A stretch of DNA of 7,801 nt from Puniceicoccaceae bacterium (GCA_003566795.1 PXBU01000447.1:1-7801), one strand, 5' to 3'. Counted from the stretch's first letter, positions 1 to 6,943 are shown. Notes: generated by a model not told the origin, from the sequence alone. Made by a program: numbers and translations.

Positions 1-4
1 ATCA

Positions 5-154
5 TCATTTAGCCAGCAACTTCCTCAGGGTGCTTGCACGCTCCCGAACGACTGACTGGATTTTCGCCTCCACCTCGCTCTTCGGAGACTCGCACAAACC
101 CAGAAGGTCCCGAGCCGGACTTGAGGAAGCACGACGCACCAGTTCAACACTGCG
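5..154 (-). pseudogene. Open frame, possible C-terminal remnant of HipA-like toxin
   Basis: This minus-strand frame runs 49 codons to a TGA at 5-7 and has no convincing start of its own. It overlaps the end of the hipA 5' fragment in another frame. The peptide begins RSVELVRRAS and ends RKLLAK. Its charged, helical character (SEVEAKIQSVVRERASTLRK, residues about 26-45) resembles the helical tail found at the end of many HipA-family kinases. My inference is that an internal deletion joined the first ~40 residues of the toxin to its last ~50, with loss of frame. The kinase core motifs are absent. The alternative is chance open frame, or the end of an unrelated gene brought in by the deletion. 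Confidence 0.25.
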
Positions 155-278
155 ACAGGGGTCGCGCCGCCTCCTGCTCCAGCCATGCGGTATCGTAACG
201 GAAAGTCATTTTTCCATCCGCTTCCTGTCGTAAGAGCCCCACCGGCTTATCCAGCCATATCACGCTTAGTTCTTTCAT
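144..278 (-). pseudogene. hipA: Truncated hipA: N-terminal domain of HipA-family toxin kinase
   Basis: HipA toxins are serine/threonine kinases of type II toxin-antitoxin systems; E. coli HipA phosphorylates glutamyl-tRNA synthetase. This 44-codon frame starts at ATG 276-278 and reads MKELSVIWLDKPVGLLRQEA followed by DGKMTFRYDTAWLEQEAARP and LSQC. That is the pattern of the HipA N-terminal subdomain: a strand with V.WLD..VG.L, then G.M.FRYD..WL....ARPLS. The frame stops just where the family would continue with the LSLSLP segment. Intact HipA proteins are about 400-440 residues, so the whole kinase domain is missing and the product cannot be an active toxin. The start codon overlaps the stop of the upstream HipB-like frame by ATGA, the usual hipBA arrangement. 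I am confident of the family and of the truncation. Confidence 0.75.
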
Positions 279-400
279 GCCCCGCCACTCAGTTCGATAT
301 GCAAGCCCAGGCAACCGGCCACGTGCAGCGCCTTATCAAATTGGGATGCGATGCACGGGCTATCAGACTTAATGAAACGCACGGAGACGGGCGTCTGCAT
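275..400 (-). pseudogene. hipB: Remnant of hipB-like antitoxin (C-terminal part)
   Basis: The frame ending in TGA at 275-277 overlaps the hipA start by ATGA, the position where the antitoxin gene normally ends. Its last residues, FDKALHVAGCLGLHIELSGG, fit the C-terminal end of Xre/HipB-type repressors, where the last helix and strand read like T-L-lysine-V-L-ALGL-LEL. HipB normally binds the operator and neutralises HipA. No helix-turn-helix is visible upstream in this frame. An ATG at 398-400 gives only 41 residues. A neighbouring frame contains RASHPNL just before, which would join sensibly to FDKALHV if a frameshift lies near 340-350. I infer a decayed antitoxin gene whose DNA-binding half is lost. 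The short length makes this less certain than the hipA call. Confidence 0.45.
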
Positions 401-674
401 CGTCGCCCCCGAAGGTGAGGTATGGCTGCGCCCCACAACGAGAGGGATAAAAGCCGACTACATGAACGGCCCATTAGCCAATGGCAGCGCAAGCGCATAC
501 GCCAGAGCCGTTAAACGGGCGGCCTTGGATTACGCTCGCGAGCTTGAGCTTCCCTGGTCGAGCGGCCCGGAACAGGCGATCATAATCAAAGACCCAATGC
601 TTTATTATCAACAGACGTTTCGGCCGGACATCCTTGCCGCCGAAACCCTTTTACGATGGGAATCGAGATCATGA
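372..674 (+). CDS. Small hypothetical protein (100 residues)
   Basis: I do not recognise this frame. From the ATG at 372 it codes for 100 residues; a further in-frame ATG at 351, preceded by GGGA at 343-346, would add seven. The peptide is soluble-looking, with no signal peptide or membrane segment. A charged amphipathic stretch, SAYARAVKRAALDYARELEL, lies at about residues 42-61. It reads opposite to the hip debris and overlaps the HipB-like remnant at 372-400, so at most one of the two is functional there. Its stop overlaps the start of the next frame by ATGA, which mildly favours a real translated pair. No motif points to a function. It could be a fragment of a larger gene or a chance frame in a decaying region. 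Confidence 0.35.
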   Translation: MKRTETGVCIVAPEGEVWLRPTTRGIKADYMNGPLANGSASAYARAVKRAALDYARELELPWSSGPEQAIIIKDPMLYYQQTFRPDILAAETLLRWESRS

Positions 675-904
675 GTATCAAAAAACAGTGCAAACTGCTG
701 GGCTATAGCAACCTCGCGATTCTTCCTCCGTATCCGAGCCACACGGCTCTGTTTGCACGCAAAGAGCAATCAGCGATTGTGGGCTGGCGTATTAAGACTC
801 TTCGTATTGGCGCTGGAGCTGCTCGACGACACCCGGGTCGGCCAGGGTCGTCGTGTTGCCCAGTTCCTTGCCCTCGGCGATGTCACGCAGCAGGCGGCGC
901 ATAA
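671..904 (+). CDS. Doubtful small reading frame overlapping the acs 3' end
   Basis: The ATG at 671 overlaps the previous stop (ATGA). The frame runs 77 codons, but its last ~37 codons lie antisense to the end of acs and turn into low-complexity Arg/Gly/Pro/Cys sequence typical of a shadow frame. Only the first ~40 residues look protein-like. The opening MSIKKQCKLLGYS resembles the SI.RQC.LLG.SRSS motif near the start of some IS3-family OrfB transposases, but the similarity stops after about 12 residues. It may be the stub of a gene cut off by rearrangement next to acs. I list it only because of the ATGA coupling; it may well not be a gene. Confidence 0.15.
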   Translation: MSIKKQCKLLGYSNLAILPPYPSHTALFARKEQSAIVGWRIKTLRIGAGAARRHPGRPGSSCCPVPCPRRCHAAGGA

Positions 905-2756
905 TTTTACCGGAGCGGGTCTTGGGAAGATCGCTGGAGAAGAGAATGCGCTCGGGCCGGGCGAACTTGCCGATACTTTTGTCCACCATCTCAACCAGTT
1001 CCGTGCGCAGCTTATCATCGTGGGCACGCCCCTGGATCACGGTCACAAAGGCAATCAGCCCCTGCCCTTTAATCTCGTGCGGCACACCGACGACGGCAGA
1101 CTCGGCAACGTCCTTGTGCTCGACAAAAACGCTTTCCAGCTCGGCGGTGCCGATCCGGTGGCCCGAGACGTTGACCACGTCGTCCACGCGGCCCAAAATC
1201 CAAATGTAGCCATCCTCATCGCGACGTGCGCCATCGCCGGGGAAGTAGTATTTACCACCCCACTTGCACCAGTAAGTATCTTTAAAGCGCTGCGGGTCGC
1301 CGTAAATGCCGCGCAAAATACCGGGCCACGGTTGCTTGATGGCTAGAATCCCGGCGTCAACCTCCGCACCGTCATCATCCAGGATCGCAGGTTCGATCCC
1401 GAAAAATGGCACCGTGGCACAACCTGGCTTGGTGGCGGTGGCACCGGGCACGGGCGTGAGCATGTGGCCGCCGGTCTCCGTCTGCCACCAGGTATCGACG
1501 ATGGGGCAGCGCTCGGCACCGATCACCCGGTGATACCACATCCATGCCTCCGGATTGATGGGCTCGCCCACCGTGCCGAGCAAGCGCAGGCTCGAAAGAT
1601 CATGCTGCTCCGGCCACTGGTCGCCCCACTTCATGAAGGCGCGGATCGCGGTGGGTGCGGTGTAGAAAATCGTGGCCCGGTATTTTTCGACGATCTCCCA
1701 GAAGCGCCCCTCGTCCGGTTCATTCGGCGCACCCTCGTAGATGATCTGGGTCGCGGCATTTTGCATGGGCCCATAGACGATGTAGCTGTGCCCAGTGATC
1801 CAGCCCACATCGGCGGTGCACCAATAGACATCTTCAGGCTTCAAGTCGAAGATGTATTTCATGGTCAAATAAGTATACAGCATGTAGCCGGCGGTGGTAT
1901 GGATGATGCCCTTGGGCTTGCCCGTCGTGCCGCTGGTGTAGAGCAGGAAGAGCATGTCCTCGGCCTCCATTTCCTCGCAGGGGCACTCAATCGGCTGGTC
2001 CTGCACCAGGCGGTGATACCAGTGGTCGCGGCCCTCCTTGAAGTGACAGGGAAAGGGGTCACCGTGCGCGCGCTTAACAATCACCACGTCCGTAACGCTC
2101 TCCGCGCCTTTGAGTGCCTCATCCACCGTATTTTTAAGCGACAGCACCCGCCCGCGCCGCCAACCTCCATCGGCGGTAATCACACACTTGGCGCCGCAGT
2201 CGTTGACGCGGTCGCGAATGGAATCCGCCGAGAAGCCGGCGAAGATCACCGTGTGCACCGCACCGATCCGCGCACAGGCGAGCACCGCCAGTACCAGCTC
2301 CGGCACCATCGGTAAATAAATAGCGACCCGATCGCCCTTTTTGATGCCGATCTGTTTCAAGCCGTTGGCAAACTTGCCAACCTCACGATACACATCCTGA
2401 TAGGTGAGCACCCGGGTGTCACCCGGCTCGCCCTCCCAAATCAGAGCAGCTTTGTTGCGATTGGGACCAGCCAGATGCCGATCCACACAGTTGTGGCAAA
2501 GATTGGTGGTCGCACCGGAAAACCACTTGAAAAAGGGAGCCTCCGATTCGTCCAGGACGCTATCCCACTTTTTAAACCAATCCAGCTCTTCAGCTGCTTC
2601 CGCCCAAAAGGCCTCCGGGTCCGCGATGCTGCGCTCATACATTTGGCGGTAATCCGCTGCGCTGCCGATGTGCGCTTGAGCCGCAAAATCCGGGTGCGGG
2701 TTGAATTTCCGGTTCTCATGCGAGACCGACTCCATCGAGTAATTTTCCTGGGGCAT
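792..2756 (-). CDS. acs: Acetyl-CoA synthetase (AMP-forming)
   Basis: Acs activates acetate with ATP to acetyl-AMP, then transfers the acetyl group to CoA, feeding acetate into central metabolism in the cytoplasm. The 654-residue product matches the family's usual ~650 residues and looks complete. The adenylate-forming signature TSGTTGKPKG is at 274-283. WWQTETGG at 423-430 contains the Trp that restricts the acyl pocket to acetate. The hinge region GRVDDVVNVSGHRIG is at 522-536. PKTRSGKIMRR at 611-621 carries the catalytic Lys617, known in this family as the reversible acetylation site. A second start, Met8 (ATG at 2733-2735), has AGGA ten bases upstream, whereas Met1 has no ribosome-binding site, so the protein may be seven residues shorter. 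It is transcribed alone, divergently from the next gene. No clear terminator follows its stop. Confidence 0.97.
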   Translation of the reverse strand: MPQENYSMESVSHENRKFNPHPDFAAQAHIGSAADYRQMYERSIADPEAFWAEAAEELDWFKKWDSVLDESEAPFFKWFSGATTNLCHNCVDRHLAGPNRNKAALIWEGEPGDTRVLTYQDVYREVGKFANGLKQIGIKKGDRVAIYLPMVPELVLAVLACARIGAVHTVIFAGFSADSIRDRVNDCGAKCVITADGGWRRGRVLSLKNTVDEALKGAESVTDVVIVKRAHGDPFPCHFKEGRDHWYHRLVQDQPIECPCEEMEAEDMLFLLYTSGTTGKPKGIIHTTAGYMLYTYLTMKYIFDLKPEDVYWCTADVGWITGHSYIVYGPMQNAATQIIYEGAPNEPDEGRFWEIVEKYRATIFYTAPTAIRAFMKWGDQWPEQHDLSSLRLLGTVGEPINPEAWMWYHRVIGAERCPIVDTWWQTETGGHMLTPVPGATATKPGCATVPFFGIEPAILDDDGAEVDAGILAIKQPWPGILRGIYGDPQRFKDTYWCKWGGKYYFPGDGARRDEDGYIWILGRVDDVVNVSGHRIGTAELESVFVEHKDVAESAVVGVPHEIKGQGLIAFVTVIQGRAHDDKLRTELVEMVDKSIGKFARPERILFSSDLPKTRSGKIMRRLLRDIAEGKELGNTTTLADPGVVEQLQRQYEES

Positions 2757-2769
2757 AGTATTAAGGGTG

Positions 2770-2788
2770 TTTAATTACGAGAATTAAA
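2770..2788. repeat. AT-rich inverted repeat, operator-like, upstream of acs
   Basis: TTTAATT at 2770-2776 and AATTAAA at 2782-2788 are perfect 7-base inverted arms around a 5-base spacer (ACGAG). The site lies 14 bases upstream of the longer acs start, a position where a bound repressor would block transcription or initiation. The size and symmetry suit a dimeric regulator, but AT-rich symmetry arises easily by chance. Confidence 0.35.
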
Positions 2789-2838
2789 AAATGTAATAAG
2801 AGTCCCTCAGCCAAATAGCGCTCACATCCGGGTCAATC

Positions 2839-2905
2839 CATTTCGTCTAAAAAAGCTTGCTCCTGCGGCATTCATTTCGTCTGAAAGCTATTGACAAGCA
2901 TTTCG
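2839..2905 (+). repeat. Repeated CATTTCG motifs in the divergent region
   Basis: CATTTCGTCT occurs at 2839-2848 and again at 2873-2882, 34 bases apart (about three helical turns). Each copy is followed by an A-rich run and AGCT. A shorter copy, CATTTCG, lies at 2899-2905, just after the TTGACA. Ten matching bases with similar flanks are more than expected by chance in 70 bases, so these may be binding sites or a small local duplication. Confidence 0.4.
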
Positions 2906-2955
2906 GGCAGCAGCATCAAGACGTGCTTCTTGCTGGCAGAAGCCAAAATTTAAAC

Positions 2956-4734
2956 ATGGAAAATTTCGCAGATCAATGTCTTGACATGGCTCAATCGATC
3001 CTGGGTGAGAACCTGGGGGCGATTGGCGAACAGGGGACGATATCCCCCATCGCTGGTGAGTCCAGCCGGATGGATGAACCGGGCCACGCAGCTCTCGCAA
3101 TCGGGGAGTATTTTCGTGCGACGAACGAAACCAAACTCGGCAACTACGATTTGATCGATCTCTCGGCCCGCTGTATCACGGCGCAGGCCTTTGCGCCGGA
3201 GGAAAATGAAAACGGCCTGGCTTATGCGGCCCTGGGCCTACTTTCTTTCAGCCCGGCCAAGGACCGCAATCCCGTCTGGGAGCGGCTGATGGATCCCACC
3301 CGTGAGCAGTTGGACCGACTACTGCTCGAACGCAGCGACTACGAAAACCACTATCAGGCCTTCAACATTGCCAAGGCGGTAACACGCTTCAGTCTGGGGC
3401 TTTCCAAGAAGGATGAAACCGGGCAGTTGATCGAACGCTTCCTGGAGCGCATTAAGAGCAATTCCTCCGCTGGCTATTTCGATGATGCCGGCGGTGAAGG
3501 AGACTCGAAATTACGCGGCTGTTTCGACATCTACGGCGTGTTGAGTTTTGTTTTTATCCGCCAAGCGCTGCAACTACACGCCAACATCAATCTGCGCGAG
3601 CGCAAGCTGCCGAGCCTGCGCACCTACTCTCAGAAATACCTGAAGCTCATCCTGGATATCACGCGCCAGGATGGCACCGCATGGGCCTACGGGCGATCAC
3701 TGGGTGCCTATGGCCAGATGCACTGCATCAGCCTGGTGCTGCAAGCGCTCCGCGACGGATGGATCGCGGACAATGAGCGCGATCTCTACGTCGATGCGGT
3801 CCGCCGCCTCTTCATGAATTTCTTTGTCACCTATCTGGATCAGGAGCACGGCTACCTGGTGATTCGAGATGGAGAGCGCAACACCGTGCCCTACCACACG
3901 ACCCGGATGGCCAATTTTGACGCGGCACGCTACCTCTGCCAGTGGGCACGTCTGGCCCGGTCTGCCGGTGGTAGCGCCGCCCCGAAGAACCCGGTGCCCG
4001 CGCGCAAAGTCGCTCGTTTTGTCGGCTTTGACAAAACCCACAAAAAGGAGCAGGGCCTTTTCGTTTATCAGGACCCCAGCACCGGACTCGCTTTTCAGCT
4101 CCCGCTAATCGCATCGAGCAAGTATGGTAAAGGCACTTCCGGCTATCTCGCCTTCCCGCACTCGCCGGGAATCTTCGACTGGCCCGTGGATAAATACCTG
4201 CCCATCATGCAGCCGGAACTCACCTTTGGCGATAAGGTCATCGTCCCCTCCTTCTACGGGAAGAACATCACCACCAGCATCGGACTGCGCAATGCGCTCA
4301 ATTTCAAATACGACCAACCGGAGCTGATCACTAAAGACGAGGAGTTTGTCAACGGCCTCGGCAGTTGTAAAGTGACATGGACCTTCAGCAACGGCAAGAT
4401 CACCTGTGAGTTCAATTTCTCCGTCAAGCAGCAGGTCCAGCTGGACCGGATGCGCTACGTGCTGGCGATTGGTGCGCCACACAGTAGTTACCGGGTAAGC
4501 ACCGCATTTACGCTGGGCCCGGAAGGCCACCGCACCACTGTCACCAAAGACGACTTTCAGGCCGAGTGGCGCGAACTGGAGACGGTGTCGGATAACGAGG
4601 CCTTTCGCACTTACTACGGCAACATGCACTATCTGCAGATCCTCGAACGCGACCGCCCGCTGGTGATGCGCCCCGGTCAGCAGTATCGCTTGGCCCTCTC
4701 CTTCGAGCCTGATATCGCCTTCGCCGACGAATAA
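2956..4734 (+). CDS. Uncharacterised protein, probable alpha-toroid plus beta domain
   Basis: I cannot name this 592-residue protein. It has no signal peptide or membrane segment and is probably cytoplasmic. Residues about 1-335 look all-helical. They contain AGYFDDAGGEGDSKLRGCFD at 172-191 and DGTAWAYGRSLGAYG at 239-253. This order (aromatic-DDxG, then DG...GRSL.aY) resembles DUF2264 and other alpha/alpha-toroid families acting on carbohydrates. Residues about 350-592 are strand-rich (GLFVYQDPSTGLAFQLPL, 367-384), like the beta-sandwich that follows the toroid in polysaccharide lyases. Function is inference only. A TTG at 2857 would add 33 residues, but these are not protein-like and would overlap the repeats and TTGACA, so I prefer the ATG. 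No Shine-Dalgarno sequence precedes it; TTTAAA lies one base upstream. hisF follows after 26 bases, suggesting cotranscription. Confidence 0.8.
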   Translation: MENFADQCLDMAQSILGENLGAIGEQGTISPIAGESSRMDEPGHAALAIGEYFRATNETKLGNYDLIDLSARCITAQAFAPEENENGLAYAALGLLSFSPAKDRNPVWERLMDPTREQLDRLLLERSDYENHYQAFNIAKAVTRFSLGLSKKDETGQLIERFLERIKSNSSAGYFDDAGGEGDSKLRGCFDIYGVLSFVFIRQALQLHANINLRERKLPSLRTYSQKYLKLILDITRQDGTAWAYGRSLGAYGQMHCISLVLQALRDGWIADNERDLYVDAVRRLFMNFFVTYLDQEHGYLVIRDGERNTVPYHTTRMANFDAARYLCQWARLARSAGGSAAPKNPVPARKVARFVGFDKTHKKEQGLFVYQDPSTGLAFQLPLIASSKYGKGTSGYLAFPHSPGIFDWPVDKYLPIMQPELTFGDKVIVPSFYGKNITTSIGLRNALNFKYDQPELITKDEEFVNGLGSCKVTWTFSNGKITCEFNFSVKQQVQLDRMRYVLAIGAPHSSYRVSTAFTLGPEGHRTTVTKDDFQAEWRELETVSDNEAFRTYYGNMHYLQILERDRPLVMRPGQQYRLALSFEPDIAFADE

Positions 4735-4760
4735 CGAACACGCTGCGGCACCCCCCAGCC

Positions 4761-5522
4761 ATGCTCTCCGTCCGTATTATTCCCTGCCTGGATGTCCACG
4801 CCGGACGCGTCGTCAAAGGCGTCAATTTCGTTAACCTCATCGACGCGGGCGACCCGGTCGAACAGGCCAAAGCCTACGAGCAACAAGGCGCCGACGAGCT
4901 TGTTTTCCTGGACATCACCGCCTCCAGCGATGAGCGCAATACCATGATCGACGTGGTCGAGCGCACCGCCTCCGAATGTTTCATGCCGCTCACGGTGGGC
5001 GGCGGGCTCCGCAACCTGGATAATATCCGCGACATGCTCAATGCTGGCGCGGACAAGCTCAGCCTCAATACTGCTGCCGTGCTGGATCCGGACCTCATTT
5101 CAAAAGCTTCCGCCAAATTCGGCAACCAATGCATCGTCGTCGCCATCGACGCCAAAAAAATCGCGGGTGAAAATCGCTGGGAAGTCTTTACCCACGGCGG
5201 ACGCAAACCCACCGGGCGCGACGCTGTGGCATGGGCCAACGAAGTCGTCGCCCGTGGTGCCGGAGAGATACTCCTCACCAGTATGGATGCCGACGGCACC
5301 AAGGCGGGTTATGATAACGCACTCAACCGTGCGATATCCGAAGCCGTTGAGGTGCCCGTCATCGCTTCCGGCGGCGCCGGCACCCTCGATCACCTGGCCG
5401 ATGCCATCCTGGCAGGTCACGCCAGTGCCGTTCTAGCCGCATCGATCTTCCACTTTGGAACCTACACCATCCAAGAGGCCAAGCAGCACCTGCAGGCGAA
5501 AGGTCTGCCGGTCCGGCTCTAG
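4761..5522 (+). CDS. hisF: Imidazole glycerol phosphate synthase, cyclase subunit
   Basis: HisF is the (beta/alpha)8-barrel cyclase that, with the glutaminase HisH, converts PRFAR and ammonia to imidazole glycerol phosphate and AICAR, linking histidine and purine synthesis. The 253-residue length is typical. The two catalytic aspartates are in place: Asp11 in IIPCLDV and Asp130 in VVAID. The phosphate-binding loops LTVGGGLR (77-84) and IASGGAG (201-207) are intact, as is TSMDADGTKAGYD (173-185). HisH and the other histidine genes are not in this window, so the pathway is dispersed. No Shine-Dalgarno sequence precedes the ATG; translation may depend on the gene 26 bases upstream. It ends 72 bases before pyrH, which appears to have its own promoter. 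Confidence 0.97.
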   Translation: MLSVRIIPCLDVHAGRVVKGVNFVNLIDAGDPVEQAKAYEQQGADELVFLDITASSDERNTMIDVVERTASECFMPLTVGGGLRNLDNIRDMLNAGADKLSLNTAAVLDPDLISKASAKFGNQCIVVAIDAKKIAGENRWEVFTHGGRKPTGRDAVAWANEVVARGAGEILLTSMDADGTKAGYDNALNRAISEAVEVPVIASGGAGTLDHLADAILAGHASAVLAASIFHFGTYTIQEAKQHLQAKGLPVRL

Positions 5523-5557
5523 CCATTGGTAAAATGTGCGCACCCGACGACAAGGGG

Positions 5558-5586
5558 TTGACGCCGAGGGGTTCGCGCAATTTAAA
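5558..5586 (+). promoter_or_regulatory. Candidate sigma70 promoter of pyrH, nearly leaderless
   Basis: TTGACG (5558-5563, 5 of 6 consensus) and TTTAAA (5581-5586, 4 of 6) are separated by exactly 17 bases. Transcription would start about 5592-5594, and the pyrH ATG is at 5595, so the mRNA would have almost no leader. The direct repeat GGGGTT at 5554-5559 and 5568-5573 overlaps the -35 area and could be a regulator site. The spacing is ideal, but both boxes are imperfect. Confidence 0.45.
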
Positions 5587-5594
5587 ACACGTAT

Positions 5595-6335
5595 ATGGAT
5601 GACTCAACTAACTCGCAAATTAAGCCAAAATATAAACGGATTGTATTAAAGCTGAGTGGCGAAGTGCTTCGCAATGCAGAGGATGGGGAACCGATTGATG
5701 CGCGAACGCTAAAATCAATTTGCGAGGAAGTTAAAAAAGTTTACGATATCGGCGTTCAGGTCGGACTCGTGATCGGTGGTGGTAACATCTTTCGCGGCTT
5801 GAGTGGTTCTGAAATGCGGGGTGTCGACCGCACGACCGGCGACTACATGGGCATGCTCGCCACGGTAATCAATGGTCTGGCACTGATGGATTGTCTCGAA
5901 AAGCTTGGCGTCACGGTCCGCCTGCAAAGTGCGATTCCGATGGATAAGCTGGCGGAGCCCTTTATATTACGACGTGCCACCCGGCATTTGGAGCGGGGGC
6001 GAGTGGTGATTTTTGCAGGCGGCACCGGGAACCCCTACTTCTCGACCGACACGACCGCTGCACTCAGAGCCAGCGAGATCGGCGCAGAGATGCTGATGAA
6101 GGCGACAAAAGTTGACGGCATTTACAACAAAGATCCAGCCAAGCATAAAGATGCCGTCATGTATGACCATGTGCCTTACATCGATGCCCTGCGCGAACGC
6201 TTGCAAGTGATGGATTCCACCGCATTCTCACTTTGCATGGAGAACCAATTGCCGATCCTTGTATTCAGCATGAAGCAACCCGGAGCCATTTACCGGGCAG
6301 TCATGGGCGAGAAGATCGGGACATTGGTCGATTAA
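5595..6335 (+). CDS. pyrH: UMP kinase
   Basis: PyrH phosphorylates UMP to UDP with ATP, an essential cytoplasmic step of pyrimidine nucleotide synthesis. The bacterial enzyme is a hexamer of the amino-acid-kinase fold. The 246 residues match the family, with a short polar N-terminal extension of ~13 residues. Motifs in order are VLKLSGE (17-23), IGGGNIFRG (60-68), the UMP-contacting RTTGDYMGMLATVINGLAL (79-97), GGTGNPYFSTDT (142-153) and KATKVDGIYNKDP (169-181). Nothing essential appears altered. The first ~150 bases are visibly more AT-rich than hisF, which may keep the start region open in place of a Shine-Dalgarno sequence. frr follows after 42 bases, the common bacterial pyrH-frr order. 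The usual upstream partners rpsB and tsf are absent here. Confidence 0.98.
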   Translation: MDDSTNSQIKPKYKRIVLKLSGEVLRNAEDGEPIDARTLKSICEEVKKVYDIGVQVGLVIGGGNIFRGLSGSEMRGVDRTTGDYMGMLATVINGLALMDCLEKLGVTVRLQSAIPMDKLAEPFILRRATRHLERGRVVIFAGGTGNPYFSTDTTAALRASEIGAEMLMKATKVDGIYNKDPAKHKDAVMYDHVPYIDALRERLQVMDSTAFSLCMENQLPILVFSMKQPGAIYRAVMGEKIGTLVD

Positions 6336-6377
6336 TTTGTGCCTCACACCCCTTCACTTTAACCTGCTTATATCATT

Positions 6378-6935
6378 ATGGAACCAAAGGAAATCCTCAA
6401 ATCTCTCAGCGAAGACCTTAAAAAAGCGGTCGATCACACACTGCACGAGTTCAGCAGTCTCCATACCGGAAAAGCGACGCCTGCGATGCTCGACGGTGTG
6501 CGGGTCCAGGCCTATGGCAGCACTGTTTCCATGAAGGAAGTGGCGGCGGTGACGACTCCCGACGCACGCACGATCATGATCCAACCCTGGGACAAAAGCG
6601 TCATCCGCGACATCGAAAAGGCGATCCAGGAAGCCAACCTGGGACTCAACCCCCTCGTTGACGGTGGAATTTTACGCGTCCCGGTGCCCGAACTGACGGG
6701 GCAGCGGCGTCAGGAACTGGCGAAGACCGCTGGCACCATGGCCGAAGAAGGCCGGGTGCGCGTGCGGCAAGCCCGCCGCGATGCACTCGATTTACTCAAA
6801 GCGGCTAAAAACGACGGCTTGCCCGAAGATGATTTCAAGCGGCACGAAAAAGAGGTGCAAAAAGCTCACGACGACGCCATCAGCGAAATCAACCAGCATC
6901 TCAGCCACAAGGAAGAAGACCTAAAAAAGGTGTAG
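6378..6935 (+). CDS. frr: Ribosome recycling factor
   Basis: RRF splits post-termination ribosomes together with EF-G. At 185 residues it is full length: a three-helix bundle (about 1-29 and 106-185) interrupted by the small beta domain (about 30-105). Recognisable segments are TPAMLDGVRVQAYGS (34-48), LGLNPLVDGGILRVPVPELT (88-107) and VRQARRDALD (129-138), which carries the conserved arginines that contact rRNA. The usual RTGRASP turn reads HTGKATP (residues 29-35), with His and Lys replacing two arginines. The gene probably shares the pyrH transcript. No Shine-Dalgarno sequence is present; TTATAT lies shortly before the start, so a weak own promoter is possible but lacks a clear -35. Confidence 0.98.
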   Translation: MEPKEILKSLSEDLKKAVDHTLHEFSSLHTGKATPAMLDGVRVQAYGSTVSMKEVAAVTTPDARTIMIQPWDKSVIRDIEKAIQEANLGLNPLVDGGILRVPVPELTGQRRQELAKTAGTMAEEGRVRVRQARRDALDLLKAAKNDGLPEDDFKRHEKEVQKAHDDAISEINQHLSHKEEDLKKV

Positions 6936-6943
6936 CGACGCGA

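Larger units (their letters stand above)
2757..2955. promoter_or_regulatory. Divergent intergenic region between acs and the toroid-like gene
   Basis: If the plus-strand gene starts at ATG 2956, this 199-base region must hold both outward promoters. It is AT-rich near acs and contains an inverted repeat (2770-2788), three CATTTCG motifs, and a perfect TTGACA on the plus strand at 2891-2896. No good -10 box sits 16-18 bases after that TTGACA (2914-2919 reads CATCAA). On the minus strand TTGACC occurs at 2831-2836, also without a convincing -10 partner. I therefore cannot place either transcription start with confidence. Confidence 0.5.

Noticed and set aside
185..418. Plus-strand 77-codon frame
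   Set aside because: It is antisense to the hipA and hipB remnants and ends in a run of Arg, His and Pro.
289..498. Minus-strand 69-codon frame over the HipB-like region
   Set aside because: Its sequence is Arg/Cys/Trp-rich with no helix-turn-helix; only the short RASHPNL part could belong to a frameshifted hipB.
736..749. GAGCC-ACAC-GGCTC hairpin downstream of acs as a terminator
   Set aside because: The stem is only 5 bp and no T-run follows in either direction.
1464..2315. Long plus-strand open frame of 283 codons
   Set aside because: It lies entirely antisense to acs, whose motifs are unmistakable; its Arg/His/Gly-rich composition is that of a shadow frame in GC-rich coding DNA. The frame at 753-1346 is rejected for the same reason.
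2857..2955. TTG start that would add 33 residues to the toroid-like protein
   Set aside because: The added residues are not protein-like, and the stretch contains the CATTTCG repeats and TTGACA, so it is better explained as upstream DNA.
4105..4629. Minus-strand open frame of 174 codons
   Set aside because: It is antisense to the beta-rich half of the 592-residue protein and shows no motif.
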